From contig NBMH01000007.1 in the NCBI GenBank assembly GCA_002084875.1, positions 1 through 51,568 on the forward strand: a stretch of 51,568 nucleotides of DNA, in the 5' to 3' direction. Under the pieces are notes generated by a model. It worked only from the letters and a program-made list of their open reading frames with translations, had not been told where the DNA came from and did no database searches. This DNA comes from Anaerolineaceae bacterium 4572_78 (GTDB taxonomy: Bacteria; Chloroflexota; Anaerolineae; 4572-78). A program made the position numbers and the translations under genes. Of the stretch, positions 1 through 8,555 are shown one piece after another (positions within the stretch are counted from its first letter, which is position 1; every line of letters begins with the position of its first letter).

Positions 1-11
1 GGGAAACAAAA

Positions 12-755
12 TTGCCACGCAAAATAGATTACGAAGGAAGCAAATATCGTACCGAATTTTGGGAAAACCACAATCGTCGATATGAAGACTTAGCAGAACG
101 AATAGCTCTTAAGGCTATGCTGACAGCCAGCCAGTCCATCAAGGGCAAACGGCTTATTGAAGTGGGAGCAGGATTTGGTCGCACTGCTGATATGTACGAA
201 GGGTACGAACAAGTCATTCTAACCGATTATGCTTGTACTCAATTGGAGGAAGCTCAGCGATACTTGGGACATGATGACCGCTTTACTTTTGTAGTAGCCG
301 ACATGTATAACATGCCCTTCGCCGACCACATTTTTGATACATTGGTCATGATTCGAGTAATGCACCATGTGGATGATGTTCCTTTAGCATTGAAGGAAAT
401 TTGTCGTCTGATACATCCATCTGGAACAGCTATCATTGAACATGCTAATAAACGCCACTTAAAAGCAATCATTCGATGGTTATTCGGTCTCCAAACTTGG
501 AATCCTTATGATTACAAACCACATGAATTTGTCGAACTCAATTTTGTTTTTCATCCGACCTGGTTGCGTCAGCAATTTGCCGCGGCGGGACTAGCAATAG
601 AAACCAGCCGTACTGTTTCACATTTTCGTTTGTCATGGTTAAAAAAAATAATGCCACCTTATATTTTAGCCAAGCTTGACGGATGGGTACAACCAACAGG
701 AAAGTGGATGCAATTTACACCTAGTATTTTCCTGCAAGCAAAACCGCAAAAATAA
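12..755 (+). CDS. Class I SAM-dependent methyltransferase
   Basis: The 247-residue product has the Methyltransf_11 layout. The SAM-binding glycine motif (VGAGFGRT) is near residues 51-58, an acidic loop follows (LTDYA, near 70), and a motif IV-like segment with VMHHVDDV lies near 115. This resembles small-molecule methyltransferases of the UbiE/biotin-synthesis type; the substrate cannot be read from sequence. The apparent start is a TTG at position 12. The frame stays open to the window edge, so the true start could lie outside. It ends about 60 bases before tRNA-Arg and no partner gene is visible. Confidence 0.8.
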   Translation: MPRKIDYEGSKYRTEFWENHNRRYEDLAERIALKAMLTASQSIKGKRLIEVGAGFGRTADMYEGYEQVILTDYACTQLEEAQRYLGHDDRFTFVVADMYNMPFADHIFDTLVMIRVMHHVDDVPLALKEICRLIHPSGTAIIEHANKRHLKAIIRWLFGLQTWNPYDYKPHEFVELNFVFHPTWLRQQFAAAGLAIETSRTVSHFRLSWLKKIMPPYILAKLDGWVQPTGKWMQFTPSIFLQAKPQK

Positions 756-774
756 TAGATTAATAAATTCTTAC

Positions 775-802
775 TTGACAAATTTAATTTTTCTGATATA
801 AT
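775..802 (+). promoter_or_regulatory. Sigma-70 type promoter for tRNA-Arg
   Basis: A perfect TTGACA at 775-780 and a perfect TATAAT at 797-802 are separated by 16 bases, and the tRNA begins 13 bases after the -10 box. Both boxes match consensus, as expected for a stable RNA gene. Confidence 0.85.
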
Positions 803-815
803 GTATTGTAGTTTT

Positions 816-888
816 GCCTCGATGGCTCAATGGATAGAGCAACAGCCTTCTAAGCTGTGGGTTGCAGGTTCGAGTCCTGCTCGAGGTG
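816..888 (+). tRNA. tRNA-Arg (anticodon TCT)
   Basis: This is a 73-nt cloverleaf. The acceptor stem is GCCTCGA/TCGAGGT, the D arm contains GGCTC/GAGC, the anticodon stem is ACAGC/GCTGT with loop CTTCTAA, and the T arm is GCAGG TTCGAGT CCTGC. The anticodon TCT lies at 849-851. CCA is not encoded. A consensus promoter precedes it. Confidence 0.95.
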
Positions 889-904
889 CTACTTGATAAA
901 ATGC

Positions 905-1011
905 CAATCCTTCTAGTAGGGCGGGAAAGACAAACTAAAGTTAAGTATGGGATGCCGATTTTTTGATGCCGTAAAGCCGAGAAATCGGCAAAACTCAACA
1001 TAGCTTTCGCT
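905..1011 (-). mobile_element. Remnant right half of omega-RNA-like element (copy 1)
   Basis: Read on the minus strand, this matches the right half of the elements at 38065-38344, 43576-43952 and 48043-48465. It has the block around GCGAAAGCTATGTTGAG, then a hairpin GCCGATTT...AAATCGGC, then a degraded copy of the CTAGAAG hairpin. In the other copies the hairpin is GCCAGTTT...AAACTGGC, so two base pairs have changed together. A reading frame crosses this region on the minus strand, but the paired changes argue for a nucleic-acid structure, not a protein. It sits directly downstream of tRNA-Arg. Confidence 0.6.
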
Positions 1012-1130
1012 GGTATATTATATTGATCTATTAGCGAGTCTGTTCTTGCTGTCATAGATAACTTTACTTTTTTACCTGAAAGTGGCAATGATTGTGCATT
1101 ACTATCTTTTTCAATTACTTGAGCTATTAA

Positions 1131-1162
1131 CTTCTCAATGAAGTACCTTCTCAATGAAGTAC
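1131..1162. repeat. 16-bp perfect tandem duplication
   Basis: The unit CTTCTCAATGAAGTAC occurs twice head to tail (1131-1146 and 1147-1162) with no mismatch. It belongs to a set of short local duplications seen across the window. Confidence 0.9.
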
Positions 1163-1237
1163 CCAAATTTAATATTTAGTGATTGTAGTAACCCACCAAT
1201 AACACGATATTTGATGGGTATAAAATGAATTTTTGAT

Positions 1238-1295
1238 TGATGTTTGATGATATTTTTTTTAATATTTGATGTTTGATGATATTTTTTTTAATATT
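1238..1295. repeat. 29-bp tandem duplication at the end of the CcrM-like gene
   Basis: A 29-base unit starting TGATGTTTGATGATA occurs twice (1238-1266 and 1267-1295). It overlaps the extreme 3' end of the CcrM-like frame and may have altered its tail. Confidence 0.85.
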
Positions 1296-2350
1296 ATCAT
1301 CTGAAATTGTCTTTTGAATAATCTCAAAAATAGCATCTTGTACCAAAGACAAAACAGCCTTTTCCATAAATTATACCAACTCACTTTCTTTTTTCTTTCT
1401 TTCTTTTCGATACTTATCTGCAAATACGAATCGGATTTGATGGTAGCATGATGTTGGCGTGATTTTGAATACAATACCTGCCCGACATGCAAATATTGTG
1501 ATTCGAGTAATAACCCAAATTTGACACGCGGGAGGTTTCGTTTTGATGGTGTCATGAGTAATTTATCGGAGATAAGAGACTCAGGAATCTGATTGAGACG
1601 GTTTTGAGTCAATGTAATATATTTTTGTTCACGTTCAATACCTATGTAATGGCGTTGCAATTTTTTCGCAACTGCTCCAGTTGTGCCTGTGCCAAAAAAT
1701 GGATCCAAGACTATATCATGGGGATTGCTACTAGCCATAATCACACGATAAAGCAATGCCTCTGGTTTTTGGGTGGAATGAGCTTTTTTGCCATCAATTT
1801 TGAGACGTTCCGCTCCCGTACACAATGGAGTATGCCATACATTTTGCATCTGTTTGTCTTCATTTAGGTGCTTCATGGCATGGTAATTGAATGTGTATTT
1901 TTTTTGATTGCATGATTTCTTTGCCCAAATTAGCGTTTCAGTGGCATTGGTAAACCTTGTGCCACGAAAATTGGGCATGGGGTTTGTTTTATGCCAAAGA
2001 ACATCATTCAAAATCCAGTACCCCAAATCCATCATGATAGTCCCCACTCGAAAAATATTATGGTATGAACCAATTACCCAAATTGAACCATTATCTTTCA
2101 AAACTCGCCGACAGCCCATTAGCCATGTTTTTGTAAATTCATCATAATCTGCAAATGAGTCGAATTTATCCCATGCATCATTTACCCCATTTACTTTTGT
2201 TTGATTGGGGCGAATAAGCTCATGCTGCAATTGTAAATTATACGGTGGGTCAGCAAAAATTAGGTCAACTGATTTTTCGGGAAGTGTATCAAGTACTTTT
2301 GTACAATCCCCATGTAAAACCACATCACATGGTAATTTGGGTTTTGTCAT
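1259..2350 (-). CDS. ccrM: CcrM-like adenine-N6 DNA methyltransferase, altered C-terminus
   Basis: Beta-class DNA methyltransferase, 363 residues. Motif IV is ADPPYNLQ (DPPY at residues 34-37), the GSYHNIFRVG segment typical of CcrM follows near residue 93, and the SAM motif DPFFGTGTTG is near 226. By family it should methylate adenine in GANTC-like sites; the site is inferred. A RAMA-type C-terminal domain begins with PRVKFGLLLE (about 275) but loses resemblance after about residue 318. The tail is Lys/Trp/Phe-rich and runs through a 29-bp tandem duplication, so a frameshift or truncation is likely. An AAAGGA ribosome binding site precedes ATG at 2350. An omega-RNA-like right end sits immediately upstream. 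No cognate nuclease is adjacent, so it may be an orphan. Confidence 0.88.
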   Translation of the reverse strand: MTKPKLPCDVVLHGDCTKVLDTLPEKSVDLIFADPPYNLQLQHELIRPNQTKVNGVNDAWDKFDSFADYDEFTKTWLMGCRRVLKDNGSIWVIGSYHNIFRVGTIMMDLGYWILNDVLWHKTNPMPNFRGTRFTNATETLIWAKKSCNQKKYTFNYHAMKHLNEDKQMQNVWHTPLCTGAERLKIDGKKAHSTQKPEALLYRVIMASSNPHDIVLDPFFGTGTTGAVAKKLQRHYIGIEREQKYITLTQNRLNQIPESLISDKLLMTPSKRNLPRVKFGLLLESQYLHVGQVLYSKSRQHHATIKSDSYLQISIEKKERKKKVSWYNLWKRLFCLWYKMLFLRLFKRQFQMIILKKISSNIKY

Positions 2351-2367
2351 AATCTAAATCCTTTCAT

Positions 2368-2427
2368 AGTAATCAGCCGTTGGAAACCCTCGACTTCTAG
2401 TCGTGGGAGGAAAACGGCTTACCTCAC
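2368..2427 (-). mobile_element. Right end of omega-RNA-like element (copy 2)
   Basis: On the minus strand this reads AGCCG...hairpin CGACTAGAAGTCG...CGGCT, then GATTACT and ATGA. It matches the right end at 48043-48110. Only the right end remains, between the GrpE-like gene and the CcrM-like gene. The ATGA that follows overlaps the ribosome binding site of the methyltransferase. Confidence 0.75.
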
Positions 2428-2448
2428 TTTCTCTTGAAATATTCTTTG

Positions 2449-2922
2449 CTACCGACCCATTTCTAGTGTGGGGTTGTTGACTCCGATTTTGCAAAGTATT
2501 TTTCCTTGATACGACACCCCGACCAATCGTACCATAACGGACTCACCAGTTGTCGGCGAAAGATTCATGCTCAATGGTTTATGATAATTGGAGTCAAAGA
2601 AAACAGTTTCTCCAATTGTCCCTTCGATTGTTAAACCATTTTCCTCAAGCGTTTTAATTAATCGTTTAGCAAGCCGTATCACATCATGTGACTTGACAGC
2701 CTTTCCTTCCTGCAAAAAATAATCCTGCATCAAAATTTGAATGATAGGCACAGCTGCCTCATCAAATAAACGCTCCATGCTAGTTTGAACCGACTCCGAC
2801 ACTTGTTCAGAAACATCGTTCCGTTCCCGCTCCAAAGCATGCTTGAGTTGACCAATCGTCTGGTCACGTTCTCGCAGTGCTAAACGCAATGTCTGGATTT
2901 CATTTTGTTGTTCAGGCTCCAT
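2449..2922 (-). CDS. GrpE-like coiled-coil protein
   Basis: 157 residues. The N-terminal 45 residues form a heptad-rich coiled coil. A C-terminal beta-rich part carries a GrpE-like signature: GETVFFDSNYHKPLS near 104-118, then a GV-YQGKILCKIGV segment near 134-147. GrpE is the nucleotide-exchange factor of DnaK. Here the match is to the fold pattern only and no dnaK or dnaJ is nearby, so a specialised role with the neighbouring ATPase is more likely than general heat shock. It has a good AGGAG site and starts 13 bases after the HEAT/WD40 gene, so the two are probably co-transcribed. Confidence 0.6.
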   Translation of the reverse strand: MEPEQQNEIQTLRLALRERDQTIGQLKHALERERNDVSEQVSESVQTSMERLFDEAAVPIIQILMQDYFLQEGKAVKSHDVIRLAKRLIKTLEENGLTIEGTIGETVFFDSNYHKPLSMNLSPTTGESVMVRLVGVSYQGKILCKIGVNNPTLEMGR

Positions 2923-2935
2923 ATTCCAACTCCTA

Positions 2936-5386
2936 TCATTCTATTTCAATATCAAATTCTCCAACTCTAATCGTAGGAATAGTATCAATCTCAATATCAT
3001 AACGAAAACGATACCGTAAAATATGCTCAATAAATTTCAATGAACGCCGCATGGGAGTATACACACTCGTGTTATTTGCCAGAGATATAACGACAGGTAA
3101 ATAACTCGGAACTGTTTTTGCCAAAGGCTGCTCAAAAATCGGCGGCACATCCATCGCCCGCAAATCCCATAGTGACATGGAAGCATTCGAATTTCCAATC
3201 GCCATAAAATCACCATTTTGTGAAATTGTTAGCGAAGTCAAAACTTTACCTTCAATTGGTATCGATTTCCACACATCACCATTAGCCCAATGTTGAATCA
3301 TGACCAATCCTTTAGAATAAGCACTTAATAACAAATTTCGTTTTGGAAAAAGTCTGACAGCACGCGTTTGACCAATATCAACTTCTGAATGTTTTTTGGC
3401 ATTAAATCCCCAACTATGCCTCCTTATAAAACGTTTTTGACGATTTAGTTGCCATATATCAAGATACCCATTAAAATTGCCCGCGACAAACTCCTGCCCA
3501 TCGGGAGTAAACGTGCCACATAAAATTATTTTCATATCTGAATTATTACGTGAAGTACTGGCAATTTCGGATAAATCAGACAAGCCAAACAAATTAATAC
3601 CACGATGAAAAAGAGCTATCTCATGTGGTGTATCCGAATCGGTATCCATAAGCGGAAACGCTACACCCCTTGCCCAAAAATCTAATTCCTGCCGACAAAT
3701 TTCTGTTCGGCTGTTCACATCCCATGTTACCAATGTTTGGTCACGTCCTGTTGTCAAGACAGTGTTATCATCAATTGCATTAATCGACGTAACTGAACTG
3801 CGAAGTTGTCCCAACGTAAACTGCTCTCCATCATGCCAACCGTAAATGTGAACATCACCCCTTGATAAGCGAATCCGTTCGGTGGCAAGGAGCATGTTAT
3901 TTGGCATGAACGTAACTCGCCCAATTGACCCTTTTGACATGCTCAACACATTTTCCATTTCACCCTTCTGAAAATTCCACAAGGCGACTTTTTTTATCCC
4001 CGTCCCAATGGCGATAATCGGCTGTGTTGGCGAAAATGCCACATCGTTAATACGATTCTTAACTTTAGCTGTGGCACATTTGATAGCAGGCTTGATATAT
4101 TTCCTAACCTCTTTAATATCTGTGACCATGTCGTTGGTAACTAATTCACGTAAACTCACAAAAACGACTCGTTCATCACCGTGTTTTGGTTGCCAATCCT
4201 GTTCAGCTAGTGTTCGCACAATTTTGATGCTATGTATCAACGAGACTTCAAATACGAGTAACCACAATTTATCCCATGCCTGATATTCGATTAAAGTTTG
4301 CACAAAAAAATTAATATCATCATCGGTCATATTGTGAATATATTGATTTGACGTTCCCGATATTATGCTGATATAATCTTTTCGCCCCGATTTGCGGAGT
4401 TTCTTTCGGATATGGTTACGAAGTGCTAATTTTGCTTTTTCATAAACGCTACGGAGTATGCTATGGGTAAAATCAAGGGTTTCGTAACGTTCCCATTGTT
4501 CCGTCATGAAAAAAAAGATGGCTTGCTTTTGTGGGACACGAGGCAGATAATCTATTTTTGAAATTATTTCGTAGGCAATCTTATCGTTTTCTTCAATGAA
4601 GGCATCGAATAATGCATCTTTGGCGGCTTCTTTTTCGAGATTTAACAAAACAGTTCGAGCCTTTTCAGCAAAATCAGCATGAGTCTCACGACATACTTTT
4701 AATAGGTGGGGTACAATTTCAGCACCTTCCCCAAACAACATGTCTGTCTGATTAAGATGAAAAATAACTAAGGTGCGAACATCGGGAGGGCTTTGAGGCA
4801 TATAACCTGCTTCGGTGATGATTTCACCTAAAAATTGGTCGTACTTTTGATACTGCCATATCCAACACAGATATTCGATGGCACGTTGGTTTTGTAAGCG
4901 GGCTAATACTCGCCTAGCTCGGCGAGCAATAGTTGGGTTTTCATCATGACATAACTCGTACAAGGGGTCAACGATATGCCAATTTCCTCTATACAATTCT
5001 TCAAAACGACGAGCTTTTAATGCTGTCAGTATTCTTAGTGACATAGGTTCACTTGCTATCCAACGTTGTTTACGTAATAATTCTGATAAATCATTATTTT
5101 GCGTATCCGCCCAAATTTGGCACACTTTGTCAATACATGCTTGACTGTGCGACCGTTGCAACATTTCTTTGGCACGCCGACGGATAGAGCCATTAGGCGA
5201 TTCTAAAAATGCCTCTACTAACACTACTGTTGAATCAGGCATGTTGTGTTGGTATAACACGTTCATTGCCACTGTAGGTATATAACCTGTACCAAATTTG
5301 ATTGGATCAAATATCAAACCACGTAGTTCATCTATCCCAAACGAATGAACAGTGGAAGGTTCTGTATATTGTGCAAATAAGTTCAT
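2936..5386 (-). CDS. HEAT-like plus WD40 repeat scaffold protein
   Basis: 816 residues, probably cytoplasmic, with no signal peptide. Residues 1 to about 330 are helical repeats resembling HEAT/ARM units (for example RRRAKEMLQR and RRARRVLARL). Residues about 410-770 are WD40-type blades ending in LW/TWD/IWQ/LWDL (ALWNFQKG, LVTWDVNS, LDIWQLNR, MSLWDLRA). Such proteins are usually protein-binding platforms. It lies between the Ycf46-like ATPase and the GrpE-like gene on one strand, with about 40 and 13 bases of spacing. No clear ribosome binding site precedes its ATG, which suggests coupling to upstream translation. The function is unknown; a substrate-recognition subunit for the ATPase is my inference. 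Confidence 0.8.
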   Translation of the reverse strand: MNLFAQYTEPSTVHSFGIDELRGLIFDPIKFGTGYIPTVAMNVLYQHNMPDSTVVLVEAFLESPNGSIRRRAKEMLQRSHSQACIDKVCQIWADTQNNDLSELLRKQRWIASEPMSLRILTALKARRFEELYRGNWHIVDPLYELCHDENPTIARRARRVLARLQNQRAIEYLCWIWQYQKYDQFLGEIITEAGYMPQSPPDVRTLVIFHLNQTDMLFGEGAEIVPHLLKVCRETHADFAEKARTVLLNLEKEAAKDALFDAFIEENDKIAYEIISKIDYLPRVPQKQAIFFFMTEQWERYETLDFTHSILRSVYEKAKLALRNHIRKKLRKSGRKDYISIISGTSNQYIHNMTDDDINFFVQTLIEYQAWDKLWLLVFEVSLIHSIKIVRTLAEQDWQPKHGDERVVFVSLRELVTNDMVTDIKEVRKYIKPAIKCATAKVKNRINDVAFSPTQPIIAIGTGIKKVALWNFQKGEMENVLSMSKGSIGRVTFMPNNMLLATERIRLSRGDVHIYGWHDGEQFTLGQLRSSVTSINAIDDNTVLTTGRDQTLVTWDVNSRTEICRQELDFWARGVAFPLMDTDSDTPHEIALFHRGINLFGLSDLSEIASTSRNNSDMKIILCGTFTPDGQEFVAGNFNGYLDIWQLNRQKRFIRRHSWGFNAKKHSEVDIGQTRAVRLFPKRNLLLSAYSKGLVMIQHWANGDVWKSIPIEGKVLTSLTISQNGDFMAIGNSNASMSLWDLRAMDVPPIFEQPLAKTVPSYLPVVISLANNTSVYTPMRRSLKFIEHILRYRFRYDIEIDTIPTIRVGEFDIEIE

Positions 5387-5427
5387 GATTATTAATTAAC
5401 ATCAGATAGACCTCTGCGGTCTAATCA

Positions 5428-7008
5428 TCAGTTTAATTTGAGTTTTGATTCCTGTTCTGGGGTGAATCCATGGAATCCCCAACTGCCTCCTTCTGTCATC
5501 AATGGAACAAATTGATTAACGGCATCCTGCACTTCACCAAATGAAGCCGATTGAGCTCGTCCTTCACGTAGCCATGAACGTAAACGCTCAATTATTTCAC
5601 GTTGTGATACTGAAAGGGGAACTAATCGCCTTAATGATGTCATAATATCTTGGGTGGTAAATTCACGTTCTTCATTAAAGCCAATGTACATGGCATCAAT
5701 AATTGCCTGTTCGATTTCAGCTCCGACATACCCTTCAGATAACAATGCCAATTTAGAAATATCGTAATCAATTGGCAATCGGTGGCGTTTGCGGATATGA
5801 ACGTTACAAATTTCCATTCGTTCATCTACGGTTGGCAAATCAAGGAAAAATATTTCATCAAAACGCCCTCGTCGCAATAGTTCGGGGGGTAGATTAAAGA
5901 TATTATTCGCCGTAGCTACCACGAAACATGGAGCCGTTTTTTCTTGCATCCATGTCAAAATCGAGGCAAACACACGAGTACTGGTTCCACCATCTACAGC
6001 CGCTTGATAGCCGAGTCCTTTCTCTACTTCGTCAATCCACAACACACATGGAGCAATTGTCTCTGCTAGACGCAATGCTCGGCGGGTGCGTTCCTCTGAC
6101 TCACCGACAAGATTGCCAAATAATGCTCCCATGTCAAGCCGAATAAGTGGAATCTGCCACAGGCAACCAATCATTTTTGCTGTGAGACTTTTGCCTGTGC
6201 CTGGAATCCCAATCAAAGCAATTCCTTTTGGAACAGGTAAACCATAGTCGCGGGCTTCTTGAGTAAATGCCCGTTCGCGCATGCGAAGCCATGCCTTTAA
6301 GACTCCCAAGCCACCAACATCATTTGTGGTTTCAGTTAGAGAATAAAATTCAAGAGCCTCACTTTCGCGGATGATTTGCTTTTTCTCTTCGGTAACCAAC
6401 TCGATATCACGGTCATCAATCATGCCATTACGCACAATCGCTTTAGCAAAAACTCGTTGTGCCTTCGAGACTGTCAAGCCAAGGGCCGCTTGAACAATCT
6501 TTTCTCGTCCTAACGGAGTCAAATTAACTTGCACTTGTCCCGCTTGCGTCAGACGAGTAAGTGTCAATTCGAGTTCATCTTCATCAGGGTAAGCAAATTC
6601 GACGACCACAGCTTCATCTCTCAACTCATCGGGTATTTTGCTAGTCGGCATGCTGACAATCATCGTCTTTCGAGTCATGGCTAATTTTTGGGCGACATTG
6701 CGTAATTTTCGTTTTACTTGAGGATTACCCCACAAGTCATGAAAATCTTTCAGGACAAAGACCGTTTGTTGCTTATCTTTATCAATATAATCCAACGCAG
6801 AAATAGGGTCACGGACTTCATTTTTTAATGAGTTCCCTTCGGTCAATAGCATGAGTCCATCAGCCACATCCCAAGCAATACATCGCCGCCCCGTCTGTTT
6901 GCATACATTTTTGATGATTTCTAGGGAACGGGATTCTTCAACCGTGACTAGGATGATTAATGTAAATCTTGCTCTTAAATATGTATCTAGCTCGTGTTCA
7001 AAGTTCAT
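5428..7008 (-). CDS. Ycf46-type AAA+ ATPase
   Basis: 526 residues. The N-terminal half (about 1-200) matches the Ycf46 architecture known from cyanobacteria and plastids: an inactive RecA/AAA-like domain with LIILVTVEE and VFVLKDFHDLW. The second half is a classical AAA module with Walker A GIPGTGKS (about 266-273), Walker B CVLWIDEVEKG (about 318-328) and the arginine-finger region LLRRGRFDEIFF (about 375). A helical lid follows. It should hydrolyse ATP to remodel proteins. It has a strong TAGGAG site and follows the HNH nuclease gene by 19 bases, so it may share that transcript. Downstream are the HEAT/WD40 and GrpE-like genes. Confidence 0.88.
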   Translation of the reverse strand: MNFEHELDTYLRARFTLIILVTVEESRSLEIIKNVCKQTGRRCIAWDVADGLMLLTEGNSLKNEVRDPISALDYIDKDKQQTVFVLKDFHDLWGNPQVKRKLRNVAQKLAMTRKTMIVSMPTSKIPDELRDEAVVVEFAYPDEDELELTLTRLTQAGQVQVNLTPLGREKIVQAALGLTVSKAQRVFAKAIVRNGMIDDRDIELVTEEKKQIIRESEALEFYSLTETTNDVGGLGVLKAWLRMRERAFTQEARDYGLPVPKGIALIGIPGTGKSLTAKMIGCLWQIPLIRLDMGALFGNLVGESEERTRRALRLAETIAPCVLWIDEVEKGLGYQAAVDGGTSTRVFASILTWMQEKTAPCFVVATANNIFNLPPELLRRGRFDEIFFLDLPTVDERMEICNVHIRKRHRLPIDYDISKLALLSEGYVGAEIEQAIIDAMYIGFNEEREFTTQDIMTSLRRLVPLSVSQREIIERLRSWLREGRAQSASFGEVQDAVNQFVPLMTEGGSWGFHGFTPEQESKLKLN

Positions 7009-7027
7009 GATTCGCTCCTACATTATT

Positions 7028-7609
7028 TCAAAAATCGGGTCTAGCTATATGGCGGTCAATATCATGCTCATCATAAGCATCAAAAACAGATTGACAAAAA
7101 GCAATCATTTTGGTGTCATTTAGCTTGACCGCCTGCTGATAAATTTTTATGAAGTAGCGTTTTCCTGATTCTGTTTGAGAATAATTTTTCTTCATCAAAT
7201 TATGTTTTGAACACAATACTTGACCATTATCAATGTTATTCGTACCACCTTTATCTTTTGGAGTTCGGTGATCCACAACAATTTCAACCCCATCTTTTAT
7301 CCCTCTACCACAAACAACACACTGATAATTATCTCTTTCTAGTATCGTTTTTTTGTCTTCTGAAGAAAAGTTCCAAAGTACTACATCATGCACATAACCA
7401 GGGTCATACATATAGATGCCTTTTTTGACTTTCTTCAACTTTCCAAGTTGATGTAGCCGCCTAATTGCTCGCCATACATCTCTGGGAGGAGTGTCATGTT
7501 CTTTTAGCCACTGTTCTGTTACCCAATCCACAACAATACCATGTACCAGCGGTTGGTTTGGGTGATTCATAAAGTACTCTAAAGCAAGTTCGCTAATCGT
7601 TCGTCCCAT
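7028..7609 (-). CDS. Winged-helix/HNH endonuclease, probable type II restriction enzyme
   Basis: 193 residues if the ATG at 7609 is used; it has GGAGG upstream, whereas the longer frame would overlap the methyltransferase. Residues about 15-75 look like a winged helix (VWRAIRRLHQLGKLKKV followed by a basic hairpin). An HNH domain follows, with the zinc-ribbon CVVCGRG near 96, VDHRTPKDKGG near 111 containing the catalytic His, and VLCSKHN near 132. HNH nucleases directly behind a DNA methyltransferase are commonly its restriction partner. The gene starts 16 bases after the methyltransferase. The cleavage site cannot be inferred. Confidence 0.8.
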   Translation of the reverse strand: MGRTISELALEYFMNHPNQPLVHGIVVDWVTEQWLKEHDTPPRDVWRAIRRLHQLGKLKKVKKGIYMYDPGYVHDVVLWNFSSEDKKTILERDNYQCVVCGRGIKDGVEIVVDHRTPKDKGGTNNIDNGQVLCSKHNLMKKNYSQTESGKRYFIKIYQQAVKLNDTKMIAFCQSVFDAYDEHDIDRHIARPDF

Positions 7610-7625
7610 ACAGGTTTGTCCTCCA

Positions 7626-8411
7626 TTATAATAATTTTTCTTGTTTAGCTTGAGCTTCATTAACCAATCGTCTTTTTGCTAGTTGGCAATAACTTTTATC
7701 AACTTCAATACCAATAGCATATCGATTGTTTAGAGCGGCAGCAATCAATGTTGTGCCACTCCCCATAAATGGATCCAAAACAACATCATCTACGAAGCTA
7801 AATAGCTTGATACATCTCATTGGTAATTCTATAGGAAACGGGGCAGGATGTCCAATTCGTTTCTTACTTTCACCTGAAAACGTCCAAACTCCATTTGTCC
7901 ATGACATAAACTCACTTTTTTCTATGTCGGACTGACGGCTACCACTTCGTTTTTTCCATGAGGATTTATACAAAATAACAATTAATTCTACAGGGGCAAT
8001 GACATAGGGTGCAGAAGCACTTAACCATGACCCCCAAGCTGTTCTGCGTGAAATATTCCCCTCATTCCAAATTACTGTGGAATGGTATTTAAACCCAACT
8101 TGCTTAGCTATTGTTGTTATATCTGCTCCAACGCTTTGTTGACCACCTTTATTTTTGTCAAGAGGGATATTCAAACAAAAACGACCATCTTCTTTTAACC
8201 AATTGAAACAACGTTTGAGCCATTTACTACAAAAATCTAAATACTGGTCGTAAGACAGTTGGTCACTGTAAGACTCGTATTTAATATCCACATTGTAAGG
8301 TGGTGATGTCACAATCAAATCAATACTTCCGTTAGCAACAGTATTAGCTGTTAAAACATCACTGTTAATAATAGTTAGGTGTTCATTTTTGAAAAAAGAA
8401 TAGTTATTCAT
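7626..8411 (-). CDS. Beta-class DNA methyltransferase of a type II R-M pair
   Basis: 261 residues. The catalytic motif is TSPPYNV (SPPY at 36-39) and the SAM motif DPFMGSGTT is near 218, in the beta-class order (catalytic motif first). An SPPY motif is more usual in N4-cytosine enzymes, though N6-adenine members exist. Central segments (GNISRRTAWGSW; APVELIVILYK) resemble short type II methyltransferases. It lies just ahead of the HNH nuclease, so the pair should protect and restrict the same site. No strong ribosome binding site is seen ahead of the ATG at 8411. Confidence 0.88.
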   Translation of the reverse strand: MNNYSFFKNEHLTIINSDVLTANTVANGSIDLIVTSPPYNVDIKYESYSDQLSYDQYLDFCSKWLKRCFNWLKEDGRFCLNIPLDKNKGGQQSVGADITTIAKQVGFKYHSTVIWNEGNISRRTAWGSWLSASAPYVIAPVELIVILYKSSWKKRSGSRQSDIEKSEFMSWTNGVWTFSGESKKRIGHPAPFPIELPMRCIKLFSFVDDVVLDPFMGSGTTLIAAALNNRYAIGIEVDKSYCQLAKRRLVNEAQAKQEKLL

Positions 8412-8516
8412 TTAATTTCTGCTTTCATTGTGTGTTATGATTTATTATATAACCAAAAACCATACTCGACCAACAGCAAACTTAAAAGTGCTACAGTCAA
8501 GACTTCTGGAACGATA

Positions 8517-8555
8517 AAACTTGCTTTATCATGTCAAAGCAAGCTTTGACCCTCC
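8517..8555. repeat. Palindromic repeat, TCAAAGC/GCTTTGA family
   Basis: The core TCAAAGCAAGCTTTGA followed by CCCTCCA also occurs near 16636, 20265 and 49990 and, more divergently, near 17559. Most copies also have a flanking ACTTGCTTT- or GCTTTTTCATG-like arm. It forms a perfect hairpin. Confidence 0.75.

Noticed and set aside
771-1166. 131-residue minus-strand frame beside tRNA-Arg
   Set aside because: It runs antisense through the tRNA and includes an element block whose stem pairing is conserved rather than its codons.
7610-7660. Upstream start of the HNH nuclease
   Set aside because: It overlaps the methyltransferase end, whereas the ATG at 7609 has GGAGG at good spacing.
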